DNA of 64,000 bases from Oscillospiraceae bacterium (GCA_022483045.1 JAKVOA010000001.1:1592501-1656500), one strand, 5' to 3'. Counted from the stretch's first letter, positions 27,527-37,004 are shown. The notes: generated by a model not told the origin, from the sequence alone. Numbers and translations are program-made.

Positions 27527-28369
27527 ATGGATAATCGGCCTATCGGCGTTTTTGACTCCGGCCTTGGCGGGCTGACCGCTGTGCGCGAAATGCTGCGCAT
27601 TCTGCCGGAAGAACAGATCATTTACTTTGGCGACACCGGCCGCGTCCCCTATGGCGGCCGCAGCCCAAAAATCATCACCCAATACTCCCGGCAGGACGCT
27701 GCCTTTCTGATGAGCAGGCATGTAAAAATGGTTGTTGCCGCCTGCGGCACAGCCAGCAGCGTGGCCGGCTCTCTTTTGGCCAAGGAACTGCCGGTTCCGT
27801 TTACCGGTGTACTGGAGCCGACCGCCCGCGCGGCGGCGGCAGCCACGCAAAACGGCCGCATTGGCGTAATTGCAACCGATGCAACAATCCGCAGCGGTTC
27901 CTTTCAGCAGGCACTCAAAGCACTGAACCCGCAGCTGCAGGTCTTTGCCAAAAGCTGCCCGCTTTTTGTGCCTATTGTCGAGTCTGGCTTTTCTTTGGAA
28001 CACCCGGATATCACAAAAGAAGTAGCAGAAACCTACCTTGCCTCCCTACGTGCGGCAGATGTGGATACTGTGATTCTCGGCTGCACACACTATCCGATTA
28101 TTAAGCGCATTATCGGTGAAGTGGTCGGTGAAAAGGTCCGCTTGATCGACAGCGGCCGCGAAACCGCAATCTACTGCCACAGCCTGCTGCAGCAGCAAGA
28201 CATGCTTGCACAGGGCACAAAGGGCGACTGTTCTTTCTTTGTGAGTGACCGCATTGAGGACTTTTCAAAAGTCGCCGGCATTTTCCTGCGCGAAGATGTG
28301 CACAGTGCAGTGCAGCTGGTTGACATTGATAAATACGAAGGAGCTACTCCATGGAAGAAAACTACCTGA
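27527..28369 (+). CDS. murI: glutamate racemase
   Basis: Supplies D-glutamate for the stem peptide. The 280-residue protein starts IGVFDSGLGGLTAVREM and has both catalytic cysteines, in AACGTASSV and GCTHYPII. It follows ddl, and its last 19 bases overlap the DUF1934 gene, so the two are probably translated in tandem. Length is normal. Confidence 0.95.
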   Translation: MDNRPIGVFDSGLGGLTAVREMLRILPEEQIIYFGDTGRVPYGGRSPKIITQYSRQDAAFLMSRHVKMVVAACGTASSVAGSLLAKELPVPFTGVLEPTARAAAAATQNGRIGVIATDATIRSGSFQQALKALNPQLQVFAKSCPLFVPIVESGFSLEHPDITKEVAETYLASLRAADVDTVILGCTHYPIIKRIIGEVVGEKVRLIDSGRETAIYCHSLLQQQDMLAQGTKGDCSFFVSDRIEDFSKVAGIFLREDVHSAVQLVDIDKYEGATPWKKTT

Positions 28370-28878
28370 TTTCCATACGCGGCCGGCAGCTGGTAGATGA
28401 CGAAACCGGTGAGATTGAAATAACCGCCTTTGGTTCCTACATTAAAAAAGATGACAAACGCTTTATTACCTATAAAGAATACGATGAAGACACCAACCGT
28501 TCGCGTACTTCTGTTTTAAAAATAGAGGGAGACCGCTGTGTTACTCTGATGCGCGGCGGCATGGACGGCACACGCCTGATTTTAGAAAACGGCAAGCGGC
28601 ACATGTGCCAGTACGCAACAGAATACGGCCAAATGATGCTGGGGGTATTTACTTCCAGTGTGGACAACCAGCTGACCGATGAGGGCGGCCGGCTGACTGT
28701 CACCTATACGCTGGACTTAAACGCAAACCTTTCCAGCGTCAATGAGATTGCTATTACCGTCAAGGAGGTAGACCCTAAAAATGTCAAAATACGTACAGCA
28801 AGCAAAGGACCAGCTGCGCCGGGAAATCCTGTCTGCGGCCAAAAAAGCACAGAGCCTGCAGGCCCTGCCTGCAGGTGA
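28351..28878 (+). CDS. DUF1934 (YwiB-like) beta-barrel protein
   Basis: Protein of 175 residues with the DUF1934 pattern (GGMDGTRLILENGKRHMC, TYTLDLNANLSSVNEIAITV), a calycin-like beta-barrel of unknown function that commonly sits just before argS in Firmicutes. The start overlaps murI by 19 bases. Its last 98 bases overlap the start of argS in another frame; the C-terminal residues after VKEVDPKN look unstructured (Pro/Ala-rich), so the extension may have grown by loss of an earlier stop. Confidence 0.85.
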   Translation: MEENYLISIRGRQLVDDETGEIEITAFGSYIKKDDKRFITYKEYDEDTNRSRTSVLKIEGDRCVTLMRGGMDGTRLILENGKRHMCQYATEYGQMMLGVFTSSVDNQLTDEGGRLTVTYTLDLNANLSSVNEIAITVKEVDPKNVKIRTASKGPAAPGNPVCGQKSTEPAGPACR

Positions 28879-30472
28879 GTTGCCCGCTTTTACCCTAGAA
28901 GTTCCCTCCGACCGCGCCCACGGCGACTGGGCAGCCAACGCTGCTATGGTCAGTGCTCGCGCATTTCACATGGCACCGCGCAAAATTGCCGAGGCGCTGG
29001 CTGCAAATTTATCGCTGGACGACACTTTTTTCGGCCGCTGCGAAATTGCAGGGCCGGGCTTTTTGAACTTCTTTTATAAACCCGAATTCTATACAGCAGT
29101 GCTGCGCGACGTAAAGGAAAGCGGCGAAGCCTATGGCCGCAGCAACTTTGGCGGCGGCAAGCGCGTTTTGGTGGAATTTGTTTCGGCAAACCCGACAGGC
29201 CCCATGCACATCGGCAATGCACGCGGCGGCGCCATCGGCGACTGCCTTGCCTCAGTGCTAGATGAAGCCGGCTACCAGGTACAGCGTGAGTTTTACATCA
29301 ACGACGCTGGCAACCAAGTCAATAAATTTGGTATGTCGCTGGAAGCCCGCTATCTACAGCTTTATAAGGGCGAAGATGCCGTCCCATTTCCCGAGGACGG
29401 CTACCACGGTGTTGACATTACCGAACACGCCAAAAATTTTGCCAAAAAATACGGTGACCGCTATGTGGAAGTCCCCGAAGAAGAGCGCCGCAAGGCTCTC
29501 ATTGATTATGCCCTGCCGCTCAACATTCAGGGTCTGCAGAACGACCTGCTTAAGTACCGCATTCGTTACGACAACTGGTTCAAAGAATCCAGCCTGCACC
29601 AAAGCGGCGCGGTAAAACGCGTGATCGAGCTGCTCAAAGAGCGCGGCGCAACCTATGAAAAAGATGGCGCGCTTTGGTTTAAGGGTGGAGCATACGGTTC
29701 TGAAGATTTTGTGCTTGTGCGCGCAAATGGCGTTCCAACTTATGTAGTTCCGGATATCGCCTATCATTATAATAAATTGATGATACGCAAATTTGACAAG
29801 GCAATCGACGTGTTCGGGGCCGACCACCACGGCTATGTGCCCCGCCTAAAGGGCGCCCTGCAGGCACTGGGAGCCGACACCAGCCGGCTAGATGTTTTGC
29901 TGATGCAGATGGTGCGTCTGGTGCGCGGCGGCGAAACCATTAAAGCAAGCAAGCGCAGCGGCAAAGCCATTACGCTGGTCACTCTGCTGGACGAAGTGCC
30001 TGTAGATGCGGCACGCTTTCTGTTTAATATGCGGGAACCGAACTCCGAGATGGACTTTGACCTGGACCTTGCCGTACAGCAGGACAGCAAAAACCCGGTT
30101 TACTATGTGCAGTACGCCTATGCGCGCCTGTGCAGCCTTTTCCGCACCATGAAAGGCGAGGGTGTCACCCTGCGCGACTGCAGCGACGAGGAACTTGCCC
30201 TGTTGAAAACGCCCGAGGAAATTGAGCTGATCCGCCACCTTTCCGCCTACACCGGCGAAATTGTTGAAGCCGCAAAGGACTACGACCCCGCCCGCATAAC
30301 ACGCTATGCGCTGACACTGGCAACGCTGTTCCACAAATGCTACACCGCGTGCCGCATTAAAGGCGAAGAGGCTTCTCTGGCGGCTGCGCGGCTGTATCTG
30401 TGCGACTGCGTGCGCACAGTACTGCGCAATGTGCTGTCGCTGCTGAAGATTACCGCACCGGAGTCTATGTAA
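28781..30472 (+). CDS. argS: arginyl-tRNA synthetase
   Basis: Class I synthetase charging tRNA-Arg. The 563-residue protein has the N-terminal additional domain, the HIGH signature PTGPMHIGNARGG, a KMSKS-like KASKRSGKAI, and the DALR anticodon-binding end (YVQYAYARLCSLF, ALTLATLFHKCYTACR). The start ATG follows GGAGG at the right distance, inside the upstream DUF1934 frame. Confidence 0.97.
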   Translation: MSKYVQQAKDQLRREILSAAKKAQSLQALPAGELPAFTLEVPSDRAHGDWAANAAMVSARAFHMAPRKIAEALAANLSLDDTFFGRCEIAGPGFLNFFYKPEFYTAVLRDVKESGEAYGRSNFGGGKRVLVEFVSANPTGPMHIGNARGGAIGDCLASVLDEAGYQVQREFYINDAGNQVNKFGMSLEARYLQLYKGEDAVPFPEDGYHGVDITEHAKNFAKKYGDRYVEVPEEERRKALIDYALPLNIQGLQNDLLKYRIRYDNWFKESSLHQSGAVKRVIELLKERGATYEKDGALWFKGGAYGSEDFVLVRANGVPTYVVPDIAYHYNKLMIRKFDKAIDVFGADHHGYVPRLKGALQALGADTSRLDVLLMQMVRLVRGGETIKASKRSGKAITLVTLLDEVPVDAARFLFNMREPNSEMDFDLDLAVQQDSKNPVYYVQYAYARLCSLFRTMKGEGVTLRDCSDEELALLKTPEEIELIRHLSAYTGEIVEAAKDYDPARITRYALTLATLFHKCYTACRIKGEEASLAAARLYLCDCVRTVLRNVLSLLKITAPESM

Positions 30473-30529
30473 AAATCTGCATACAGATTGATTAAATGAT
30501 AATTTTAAAGAATCAGGTGATTTTCGCGC

Positions 30530-31723
30530 GTGGATGATTTCCCCTACCCTCTGCCCATGCTGCTGGACGGCGGCGCTGTAACCAACTTAACCGCGGCGGG
30601 CATGCCCGCCGGTGTCTGCATGGAGCAGTGGGCTGCTGACCACCCACAGGTGCTGCGGCAGGTACAGCAAAGTTTTCTCGCCGCCGGCAGCGACGCGGTT
30701 TTGGCACCGACCTTTCGTGCAAACCGTGCCGGCCTTGCACCACATGGTCTGGCCGGAAAGACCGAATCCCTGAACTGCCGGCTGGTTGCACTCAGCCGCG
30801 AAAACGCCGCAGGCCACCCTGTGGGTGCGCTGGTTGGACCAACGGGGCTGTATGTTCCGCCTTTTGGCTGTGCGGACTTTGACGACATATATGAAATTTA
30901 CCGTGAGCAGGTGCGCGCACTGGAAAAAGCAGGCGCCGATTTTCTGCTGGCCGGCTCACAGACAGCGCTCTCGGACATGCGGGCACTGGTACTCGCCTCA
31001 CGCACAAATGACTTGCCGGTCTTTGTCACGATTTCCGTAGATGAAAACGGGCATACCAAAACCGGTGCCCGTCTGCTGCCGGTACTGCTGACACTGCAGG
31101 CAATGGGTGCCGATGCTGTCGGGCTGAATTTCACCTGTACGCCAAATAAAATGCTGCGCCGTATGGAGGATGCTGCCTCTCATGCGGTGGTTCCGCTGAT
31201 TGCCCGCCCAGGTAACACACAGCTGAAACCGCAGGAGTGGGCTGCTGCCATGCGCCGCCTGATGGACGCCGGCGCTTCGATTGCAGGCGGCTGCCTGTAC
31301 ACGAAGCCAGAGCATATCCGGGCTTTGAAAGCCCTGCTGCGCGACTATGTGCCTCCGAAAGTGCCCAAAGAGCCAGATTGCAACGCTGCAGCGATTGAAA
31401 GCGAAGCTTTCTTTCTTGGGGATAGTCTTACCTTCAGCGAACCGCTTTCATGCTCGGCACACTTGGGAGATGACCTGATTGCCATGGACGACGACCCCGC
31501 CGGCGCAGCATTGGTGTATATCAATGATTTAGCAGATGCAAAGCTTTTGTCAGATGCGGCACACATGACACGCAAGCCGATTGCCGTGCTTGCCGACCGC
31601 AAGCCTGTGCTGGAGGCTGCCCTGCGCTATTTTCAGGGCCGGCTGATTATCGACAGCCGCTGCGCGCTGGCGCCGGAGGTTTTGGGGCCGCTCGCGGCAA
31701 AATATGGCGCCATTCTGTACTAA
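30530..31723 (+). CDS. homocysteine S-methyltransferase-like protein, atypical
   Basis: N-terminal homocysteine methyltransferase (MetH/BHMT) barrel fold: the start MLLDGGAVTNLTAAGMPAG, the SYTxxANRxGL-like FRANRAGLAP and the TVSVDENG-like VTISVDENGHTKTG positions are recognisable. Two of the usual zinc-site positions look altered: GxNC reads GLNFTC, and GGCC reads GGCLYT, so one cysteine pair is broken. Residues from about 300 resemble the beginning of a pterin-binding domain but end at 397. It begins at GTG 30530, ten bases after AGGTGA; an in-frame ATG comes at residue 10. It may be non-catalytic or use another substrate. rsmA follows 16 bases on. Confidence 0.65.
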   Translation: MDDFPYPLPMLLDGGAVTNLTAAGMPAGVCMEQWAADHPQVLRQVQQSFLAAGSDAVLAPTFRANRAGLAPHGLAGKTESLNCRLVALSRENAAGHPVGALVGPTGLYVPPFGCADFDDIYEIYREQVRALEKAGADFLLAGSQTALSDMRALVLASRTNDLPVFVTISVDENGHTKTGARLLPVLLTLQAMGADAVGLNFTCTPNKMLRRMEDAASHAVVPLIARPGNTQLKPQEWAAAMRRLMDAGASIAGGCLYTKPEHIRALKALLRDYVPPKVPKEPDCNAAAIESEAFFLGDSLTFSEPLSCSAHLGDDLIAMDDDPAGAALVYINDLADAKLLSDAAHMTRKPIAVLADRKPVLEAALRYFQGRLIIDSRCALAPEVLGPLAAKYGAILY

Positions 31724-31739
31724 TTGCTGAGGAGTAAAA

Positions 31740-32612
31740 ATGGATTTATCGAACAGTCAAACCATTCATGCACTGCTGTCACGGCACGGATTTACCTTTC
31801 AAAAACAGCTGGGCCAAAATTTTCTGATTAACCCGACTGTCTGCCCCCGTATGGCAGAAGCCTGCGGCGCAGCGAAAGATTCCGGCGTGCTGGAGATTGG
31901 GCCCGGCATTGGCATACTGACCGTAGAACTGGCTCAGCGCGCAAAAAAGGTCTGCTCCATTGAGCTGGACCGCCGCCTGCTGCCCGTGCTAGCGGAAACC
32001 CTGCAGCCCTACCGCAATGTAGACGTGGTGCAGGGTGATGCGATGAAGCTTCCCCTGCACACTCTGCTGCAGCAGGAATTTCCAGATATGCGTATCGCGG
32101 TGTGCGCCAACCTGCCCTACTATATCACTTCGCCACTGATTATGAAGCTGCTGGAAGACCGGCTGCCGATTTCCTCTCTGACCGTGATGGTACAAAAAGA
32201 GGCAGGAGAGCGCCTTTGTGCAAAACCGGGTACGCGCGCCTGCGGCGCTGTCAGTGCTGCGGTGTGGTATTATGCAGAACCAAAGCTGCTTTTCCCTGTC
32301 GGACGCAGCAGTTTTTTGCCTAGCCCCAAAGTGGACTCGGCTGTCATTCAGCTGCAGGTGCGCAGCACCCCGCCCGTAACGCCCCGCTCAGAAGCTTTCT
32401 TTTTCCGGACAGTACGCGCTGCTTTCGGGCAGCGGCGCAAAGCAGCAGCAAACGCGGTTTCAGCCGGACTTTCTGTACCAAAAAAAACTGTACAGGAAGC
32501 TTTGCAGGAAATCAGCGCACCACCCACTGTACGTGCCGAACAGCTGACTTTAGAGCAGCTGGCCGATTTGAGCAATCTTTTATATGAAAAGCAATCATTC
32601 TGTTCTTTATAG
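31740..32612 (+). CDS. rsmA: 16S rRNA dimethyladenosine transferase
   Basis: KsgA-type methyltransferase dimethylating two adenines near the 3' end of 16S rRNA. The 290-residue protein has FQKQLGQNFLINPTV, SAM motif EIGPGIGILTVELA, and the NLPYYITSPLI catalytic motif. AGGAG lies six bases before the ATG. It is 16 bases behind the methyltransferase-like gene and 15 before a small membrane protein, so it may be transcribed with both. Confidence 0.96.
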   Translation: MDLSNSQTIHALLSRHGFTFQKQLGQNFLINPTVCPRMAEACGAAKDSGVLEIGPGIGILTVELAQRAKKVCSIELDRRLLPVLAETLQPYRNVDVVQGDAMKLPLHTLLQQEFPDMRIAVCANLPYYITSPLIMKLLEDRLPISSLTVMVQKEAGERLCAKPGTRACGAVSAAVWYYAEPKLLFPVGRSSFLPSPKVDSAVIQLQVRSTPPVTPRSEAFFFRTVRAAFGQRRKAAANAVSAGLSVPKKTVQEALQEISAPPTVRAEQLTLEQLADLSNLLYEKQSFCSL

Positions 32613-32627
32613 ATGGAGGTGCCTTTT

Positions 32628-32885
32628 ATGCTGAATTGGACGGACGGAAAAATGTCAGAATTCTTTTTCTTCATTGCCTTTGGGTGCACGATTCTGGCGA
32701 TGATTTTCAGCCCCCTAGAGTTGGAGAGCTGGTCGGTCGCCTCGGCATCAGTCGCCATTGTCACCGCGCTGGGCGGCATTTATCTGGCGTTCCGCGCCTG
32801 GAAAGAGCCGCTGCCGGAAGACGCCCCCGCCGATGCACAACAGAGCGCGGAAGCTGCCCCTTCGGCCGAAAAGCGCAAACCATAA
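32628..32885 (+). CDS. small membrane protein, two helices
   Basis: An 85-residue protein with hydrophobic segments at about 11-27 and 39-56 and a charged Ala/Glu-rich tail, so probably an integral membrane protein with a cytoplasmic end. ATG 32628 is chosen because GGAGGTG lies six bases before it; the first in-frame ATG (32613) is part of that site. It follows rsmA and ends before a strong terminator. Family not recognised. Confidence 0.75.
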   Translation: MLNWTDGKMSEFFFFIAFGCTILAMIFSPLELESWSVASASVAIVTALGGIYLAFRAWKEPLPEDAPADAQQSAEAAPSAEKRKP

Positions 32886-32896
32886 AGCAACTATAA

Positions 32897-32942
32897 AAGG
32901 CCGCCGGCTGTGAAAATTCACGCACCCGGCGGCCTTTTTGTA
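32897..32942. terminator. bidirectional terminator between the rsmA unit and leuB
   Basis: AAAGGCCGCCGG pairs with CCGGCGGCCTTT and is followed by TTTT; A residues on the other flank make it usable by leuB as well. Confidence 0.85.
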
Positions 32943-32954
32943 TTTCAATTTTGT

Positions 32955-34025
32955 TTACAGCAGACTGCAGACCAAGTCGCCCATTTCAGTGCAAGAAAGC
33001 ACCGGCAAGTCTTTTGCGGCAATGTCGCAGGTGCGGCCTTTTTCCAATGCAGCAGACACCGCGGCCTCAATGGCAGCGGCAGCTGCAGGCTGATCCAACG
33101 AATAGCGCAGCATCATTGCGCCGGAAAGAATCGTTGCCAGCGGATTGGCTTTGCCGGTACCGGCAATATCCGGTGCTGAGCCATGAATCGGCTCATACAG
33201 GCCGCGCTTGGTTTCGTTCAGACTTGCAGAGGCAAGCATGCCAATAGAGCCGGAAATCATACTTGCTTCGTCTGAGAGAATATCACCAAACATATTGGAA
33301 GTTACAATAACGTCAAACTGACGCGGATTGCGCACCAGCTGCATTGCGCAGTTGTCGACATACATGTAGGAAACCTCTACTTCCGGGTACTCTTTGCTCA
33401 GGCGCTGCACCGTTTCGCGCCACAGGCGGGAGGATTCCAGTACATTGGCTTTGTCAACACTGCACATCTTTTTGCGGCGTTTCATTGCCATTTGAAAGCC
33501 GACGCGCACAATGCGCTCGATTTCCGGCACGCTGTATTTTTCGGTATCAAAAGCAGCCGGCTGGCCATTTTCGGTGCAACGGCCGCGCTCGCCGAAATAG
33601 ATACCGCCGATAAGCTCGCGCACAATCAAAACGTCCAGATTGTCGCCGATGATTTCATCTTTCAGTGGCGAAGCGCTGCGCAGCTGCGGAAAAATGACCG
33701 CAGGGCGCAGGTTGGCAAACAAACCCAAAGACGAGCGGATACCCAAAAGGCCTTTTTCCGGGCGGTTGTTGCCGGGCTGAGCGTCCCATTTAGGGCCGCC
33801 AACGGCACCCAGAAGCGTGCTGTCAGCCGCTTGGCAGGTTTTTACGGTTGCTTCCGGCAGCGGCACACCTGTCGCGTCAATGGCAGCGCCGCCCAGCAGG
33901 GCTTCTTTAAAATCAACGCCAAAGCCGAATTTTTTCCCGGCCTTTTCCAGCACTTTCATTGCCTGCTCTACAATTTCGGGGCCGATGCCGTCCCCTTTTA
34001 GAACAGCAATCTGATACGTCTGCAT
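32955..34025 (-). CDS. leuB: 3-isopropylmalate dehydrogenase
   Basis: NAD-dependent beta-decarboxylating dehydrogenase of leucine synthesis. The 356-residue protein begins [19 protein letters not shown] and has the metal/substrate segments [26 protein letters not shown] and [17 protein letters not shown] 34025 lies eight bases behind AGGAGG; ATG 34031 is too close to it. It is downstream of leuA. leuC and leuD, needed between them in the pathway, are not in the window. Confidence 0.96.
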   Translation of the reverse strand: MQTYQIAVLKGDGIGPEIVEQAMKVLEKAGKKFGFGVDFKEALLGGAAIDATGVPLPEATVKTCQAADSTLLGAVGGPKWDAQPGNNRPEKGLLGIRSSLGLFANLRPAVIFPQLRSASPLKDEIIGDNLDVLIVRELIGGIYFGERGRCTENGQPAAFDTEKYSVPEIERIVRVGFQMAMKRRKKMCSVDKANVLESSRLWRETVQRLSKEYPEVEVSYMYVDNCAMQLVRNPRQFDVIVTSNMFGDILSDEASMISGSIGMLASASLNETKRGLYEPIHGSAPDIAGTGKANPLATILSGAMMLRYSLDQPAAAAAIEAAVSAALEKGRTCDIAAKDLPVLSCTEMGDLVCSLL

Positions 34026-34085
34026 GTTCATATCCTCCTGTAAAACAAATTTAGATACTGAATTTTATAAATTCAGGCGGCCGCC

Positions 34086-35786
34086 TCAGCTGTTTTTGCG
34101 GCTGCGGTTGATCGCACAGATAATACCCTTGATTGAGGCCAGGCTGATGTTGCTGTCAATGCCTACACCAAAGACGTCATGGCCCTGGGGGTCTTTCAAG
34201 TGGATATAGGAAACGGCCTTGCTGTCAGAGCCGCGGGAAATGGCGTGCTCCTGGTACGCCACAAAGCTGTAGTCCTCAATACCCACCTGTGCCAGCGCAC
34301 GGAAAAAAGCATCGATTGGGCCGTTGCCCACTGCATCGACCGGGTGGTCAATGTGGTGGAAGCGCAAATTACCCTGAAAATGGACTGCTCCGCTGCCCTC
34401 GGCATTTTCTTCGTCTTCGTTTTCTTCAGAAAGCTTATAGGCTTTCAGGTTATAGGGCGCCTTGACTTCCAGATATTCTTTACTGAAAAGGTTGTAAACT
34501 TCTTTGGGCATCAGCTCGCGGCCGGCCTCATCGCAGGCGGCCTTGACCACGCTGCCAAATTCCGGCTGCATTGCTTTTGGCATATTGAAACCAAAAGACT
34601 GCTGCATAACAAAAGCCGCGCCGCCTTTGCCAGACTGGCTGTTGATGCGGATAACCGGCTCATAGGCGCGGCCGATATCGGCGGGGTCTATGGGCAGATA
34701 CGGTACTTCCCAGTATGAAAGGTCATTAGCGTGCATGCGGTCAACGCCCTTTTTGATTGCATCCTGGTGAGAGCCGGAAAATGCGGTAAAAACCAAGTCG
34801 CCCGCGTATGGCTGGCGGGGCGGCACCTTCATATTGGTGCAGTGCTCGTAAACTTCACGCACATGGTGAATATCGCTGAAGTCCAGTTTGGGGTCGACCC
34901 CCTGAGAGTACATGTTAAGCGCTAAGGTCACAATATCGACATTGCCGGTGCGCTCACCGTTGCCAAAGAGTGTGCCCTCTACCCGCTCGGCGCCAGCCAA
35001 TAGGGCAAGCTCGGTCGCCGCGACACCGGTGCCGCGGTCGTTGTGGGGATGCAGGCTGATAATGGCACTGCCGCGATGTTTCATGTGGCGGATACAGTAC
35101 TCAATTTGGTCTGCATAGGTGTTCGGCGTGCACATTTCCACGGTATCTGGCAGGTTGATGATGACTTTCTTTTTGGGGGTTGCGCCCAATGTTTCCAGCA
35201 CTTCATCGCAGATGCGCACGGAATTCTGCACCTCGGTACCGCTGAAACTTTCAGGAGAATACTCATAGCGGATATTCATGCCGGTTTCGGCGACTTCCTT
35301 TTCGGTGAGCGCGCGAATCAATTTTGCGGCCTCTACAGCAATGTCAATGACGCCGTCCATATCCTTGCGGAAAACGACCTTGCGCTGTAAAGTGGAAGTA
35401 GAATTGTAAAAATGGACAATCACATTTTTTGCGCCGTGAATCGCGTCGAATGTCTTGCGGATGAGATGCTCACGGGCCTGCACCAGTACCTGGATGGTGA
35501 CATCGTCGGGAATCAGATTGCGCTCGATCAGCGCGCGGCAGATCTCGTACTCGGTCTCGGACGCGGAAGGAAACCCGATTTCAATTTCTTTAAAGCCAAC
35601 ATCGACCAGCAGCTGAAAGAACGCCAGCTTTTCTTCCAGATTCATCGGGTCAATCAGTGCCTGGTTGCCGTCGCGCAGGTCTACGCTGCACCAGGTGGGC
35701 GCTTTGGTGATGGTGTTCTGCGGCCAGGTCCGGTCCGGCAAATCAATCTGCTGAAAGGGAATATACTTTTTGTAGGCGTCGTTCAT
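34086..35786 (-). CDS. leuA: 2-isopropylmalate synthase
   Basis: Condenses 2-ketoisovalerate with acetyl-CoA, the first leucine-specific step. The 566-residue protein is the long LeuA2 type: catalytic TIM barrel with SVDLRDGNQALIDPM, HPHNDRGTGVAATELALLAG and GNGERTGNVD, plus a C-terminal LeuA regulatory domain (about 430-560) that normally binds leucine. AAGGAGAG precedes the ATG by about 12 bases. It is led by a T-box with a Leu specifier, so two layers of leucine control are expected. Confidence 0.96.
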   Translation of the reverse strand: MNDAYKKYIPFQQIDLPDRTWPQNTITKAPTWCSVDLRDGNQALIDPMNLEEKLAFFQLLVDVGFKEIEIGFPSASETEYEICRALIERNLIPDDVTIQVLVQAREHLIRKTFDAIHGAKNVIVHFYNSTSTLQRKVVFRKDMDGVIDIAVEAAKLIRALTEKEVAETGMNIRYEYSPESFSGTEVQNSVRICDEVLETLGATPKKKVIINLPDTVEMCTPNTYADQIEYCIRHMKHRGSAIISLHPHNDRGTGVAATELALLAGAERVEGTLFGNGERTGNVDIVTLALNMYSQGVDPKLDFSDIHHVREVYEHCTNMKVPPRQPYAGDLVFTAFSGSHQDAIKKGVDRMHANDLSYWEVPYLPIDPADIGRAYEPVIRINSQSGKGGAAFVMQQSFGFNMPKAMQPEFGSVVKAACDEAGRELMPKEVYNLFSKEYLEVKAPYNLKAYKLSEENEDEENAEGSGAVHFQGNLRFHHIDHPVDAVGNGPIDAFFRALAQVGIEDYSFVAYQEHAISRGSDSKAVSYIHLKDPQGHDVFGVGIDSNISLASIKGIICAINRSRKNS

Positions 35787-35864
35787 GTTCTATCAGCTCT
35801 CCTTTTCTCACTGTATCGTCGGCTTTGGGAAAGACAGCCCGCTGTGGAAAGATTCTTTGGAATA

Positions 35865-36146
35865 ACAAAAAAGTCCCAGGCACGGAATACACCGTGTCTG
35901 GGACGAAAGTTACGCCGTGGTACCACCCAGCTTCAGCTTTAAAAAAGCCCTTTGCGGCCTCTTCCAAACGAAAAGGCCCCGGCAAGTAACGCTGCCGAAA
36001 CGTCCGCTCCTACTAAACTTCGGGGACGGCGGCTCGGGGATGAGCTATACGCATGTGCTGCTGCACCGGCTTGCACCGCCCGCCGGCTCTCTGAAGCAAC
36101 CCACACATGCCTTATTCCCGTCTTTGCCTTGTCAACGATTTGATTT
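35865..36146 (-). promoter_or_regulatory. T-box leader of leuA-leuB (leucine specifier)
   Basis: Minus-strand leader with AGAGA in stem I, a Leu specifier CTC at 36044-36042, antiterminator GGGTGGTACCACGG (35928-35915) and a terminator (GTCCCAGACACGG with CCGTGCCTGGGAC) followed by TTTTTTG. It links leuAB transcription to uncharged tRNA-Leu. Confidence 0.94.
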
Positions 36147-36152
36147 TCAATC

Positions 36153-36182
36153 ATTATAACGCAGACAAAAGCGCCCTGTCAA
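36153..36182 (-). promoter_or_regulatory. sigma-A promoter of leuA T-box transcript
   Basis: TTGACA (36182-36177), 18-base spacer, TATAAT (36158-36153). The -35 overlaps the stop region of the upstream phosphatase gene. Confidence 0.8.
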
Positions 36183-36919
36183 GGCTGTTTTTTGTCTTTC
36201 TGTGTTTTTGCTTCCGGTTTGCCGCCGCCGTAAACACGCTCGGCCGCCTCTCTCGCCACATCCAGTACCATATGCGCGGTCTGTTCTTCCTGTGTATCAT
36301 GCCCTTTTGCCGGAATAGTTTCGTATGCCTCGGCCACCATTGAGCGCATCCACAGCCCCGGGGTAATGCGCAGTGAATAGCCGCAGCCCGGCTCGGTCAT
36401 CCAGTCGTAAAACTTTGCGCGTGGCAGACCGTAGGCCGCCAAAATGGACATGATAGAGCCACCGTGCAGAATCACCACCGCGCTGTGCAAGTCAGAGCGC
36501 ATCATTCCGTCGACCAGGTGCTCAAAAGCGGCACAGGTGCGCTGCATAAACCAGCCGCCGTTTTCACCGCCGGGCGGTGTCACTGCCTTGCCGCCCTCCA
36601 TCCACTCCAGAAAAGCGGGGTCTTCCGCCGCGATTTCCTTAGCTGTTTTATTTTCCCACGCACCGAAATCTGTTTCCCGAAAGTCCGTGACCACCTGCGG
36701 GGTAAGGCCGGGGTACAGAATTTTTGCGGTCTGCAGGCAGCGCTTCATCGGACTGGAGTAGCAGATTTCGGCGGCCGGGTACGGGTGGTTGTCCTTCAGC
36801 TCCCGCAGCTGTTTTTCGCCTTCCTCACACAGGGGCAAGTCGGTACTGCCGATATAGCGTCCTTGCAAATTGCCGGCGGTCAAGCCGTGACGAATCAAAT
36901 GAATCAGGTAAGACTGCAT
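36179..36919 (-). CDS. histidine phosphatase superfamily protein
   Basis: Phosphoglycerate-mutase-like phosphatase (CobC/GpmB branch). The 246-residue protein has the phospho-histidine motif IRHGLTAGNLQGRYIG near the N-terminus, the second conserved arginine region YSSPMKRCLQTAKIL, a DFRETDFGAWENKT segment and the C-terminal catalytic HGG. The C-terminal end is Lys-rich and disordered. The leuA T-box promoter is embedded at its 3' end. Substrate cannot be told; a mutase in glycolysis is unlikely because a cofactor-independent one (gpmI) is present. Confidence 0.85.
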   Translation of the reverse strand: MQSYLIHLIRHGLTAGNLQGRYIGSTDLPLCEEGEKQLRELKDNHPYPAAEICYSSPMKRCLQTAKILYPGLTPQVVTDFRETDFGAWENKTAKEIAAEDPAFLEWMEGGKAVTPPGGENGGWFMQRTCAAFEHLVDGMMRSDLHSAVVILHGGSIMSILAAYGLPRAKFYDWMTEPGCGYSLRITPGLWMRSMVAEAYETIPAKGHDTQEEQTAHMVLDVAREAAERVYGGGKPEAKTQKDKKQP

Positions 36920-36960
36920 GATATAGCTCCTTACTTTTAAAAAAACACGATATATAGCGG

Positions 36961-37004
36961 TTTACATTCTGTTAATTTTAGTATATACTTTACATTACGT
37001 TAAT
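36961..37004 (+). promoter_or_regulatory. XRE-gene promoter with two operator-like boxes
   Basis: TTTACA (36961-36966), 17-base spacer, TATACT (36984-36989). The direct repeat TTTACATTNNGTTAAT occurs at 36961-36976, covering the -35, and again at 36989-37004, just past the -10. A bound regulator would block initiation, suggesting autoregulation. It lies between the divergent phosphatase and regulator genes. Confidence 0.7.

Noticed and set aside
30557-30559. ATG as start of the methyltransferase-like gene
   Set aside because: It would drop nine residues without a better ribosome-binding site; GTG 30530 has AGGTGA at a usable distance.
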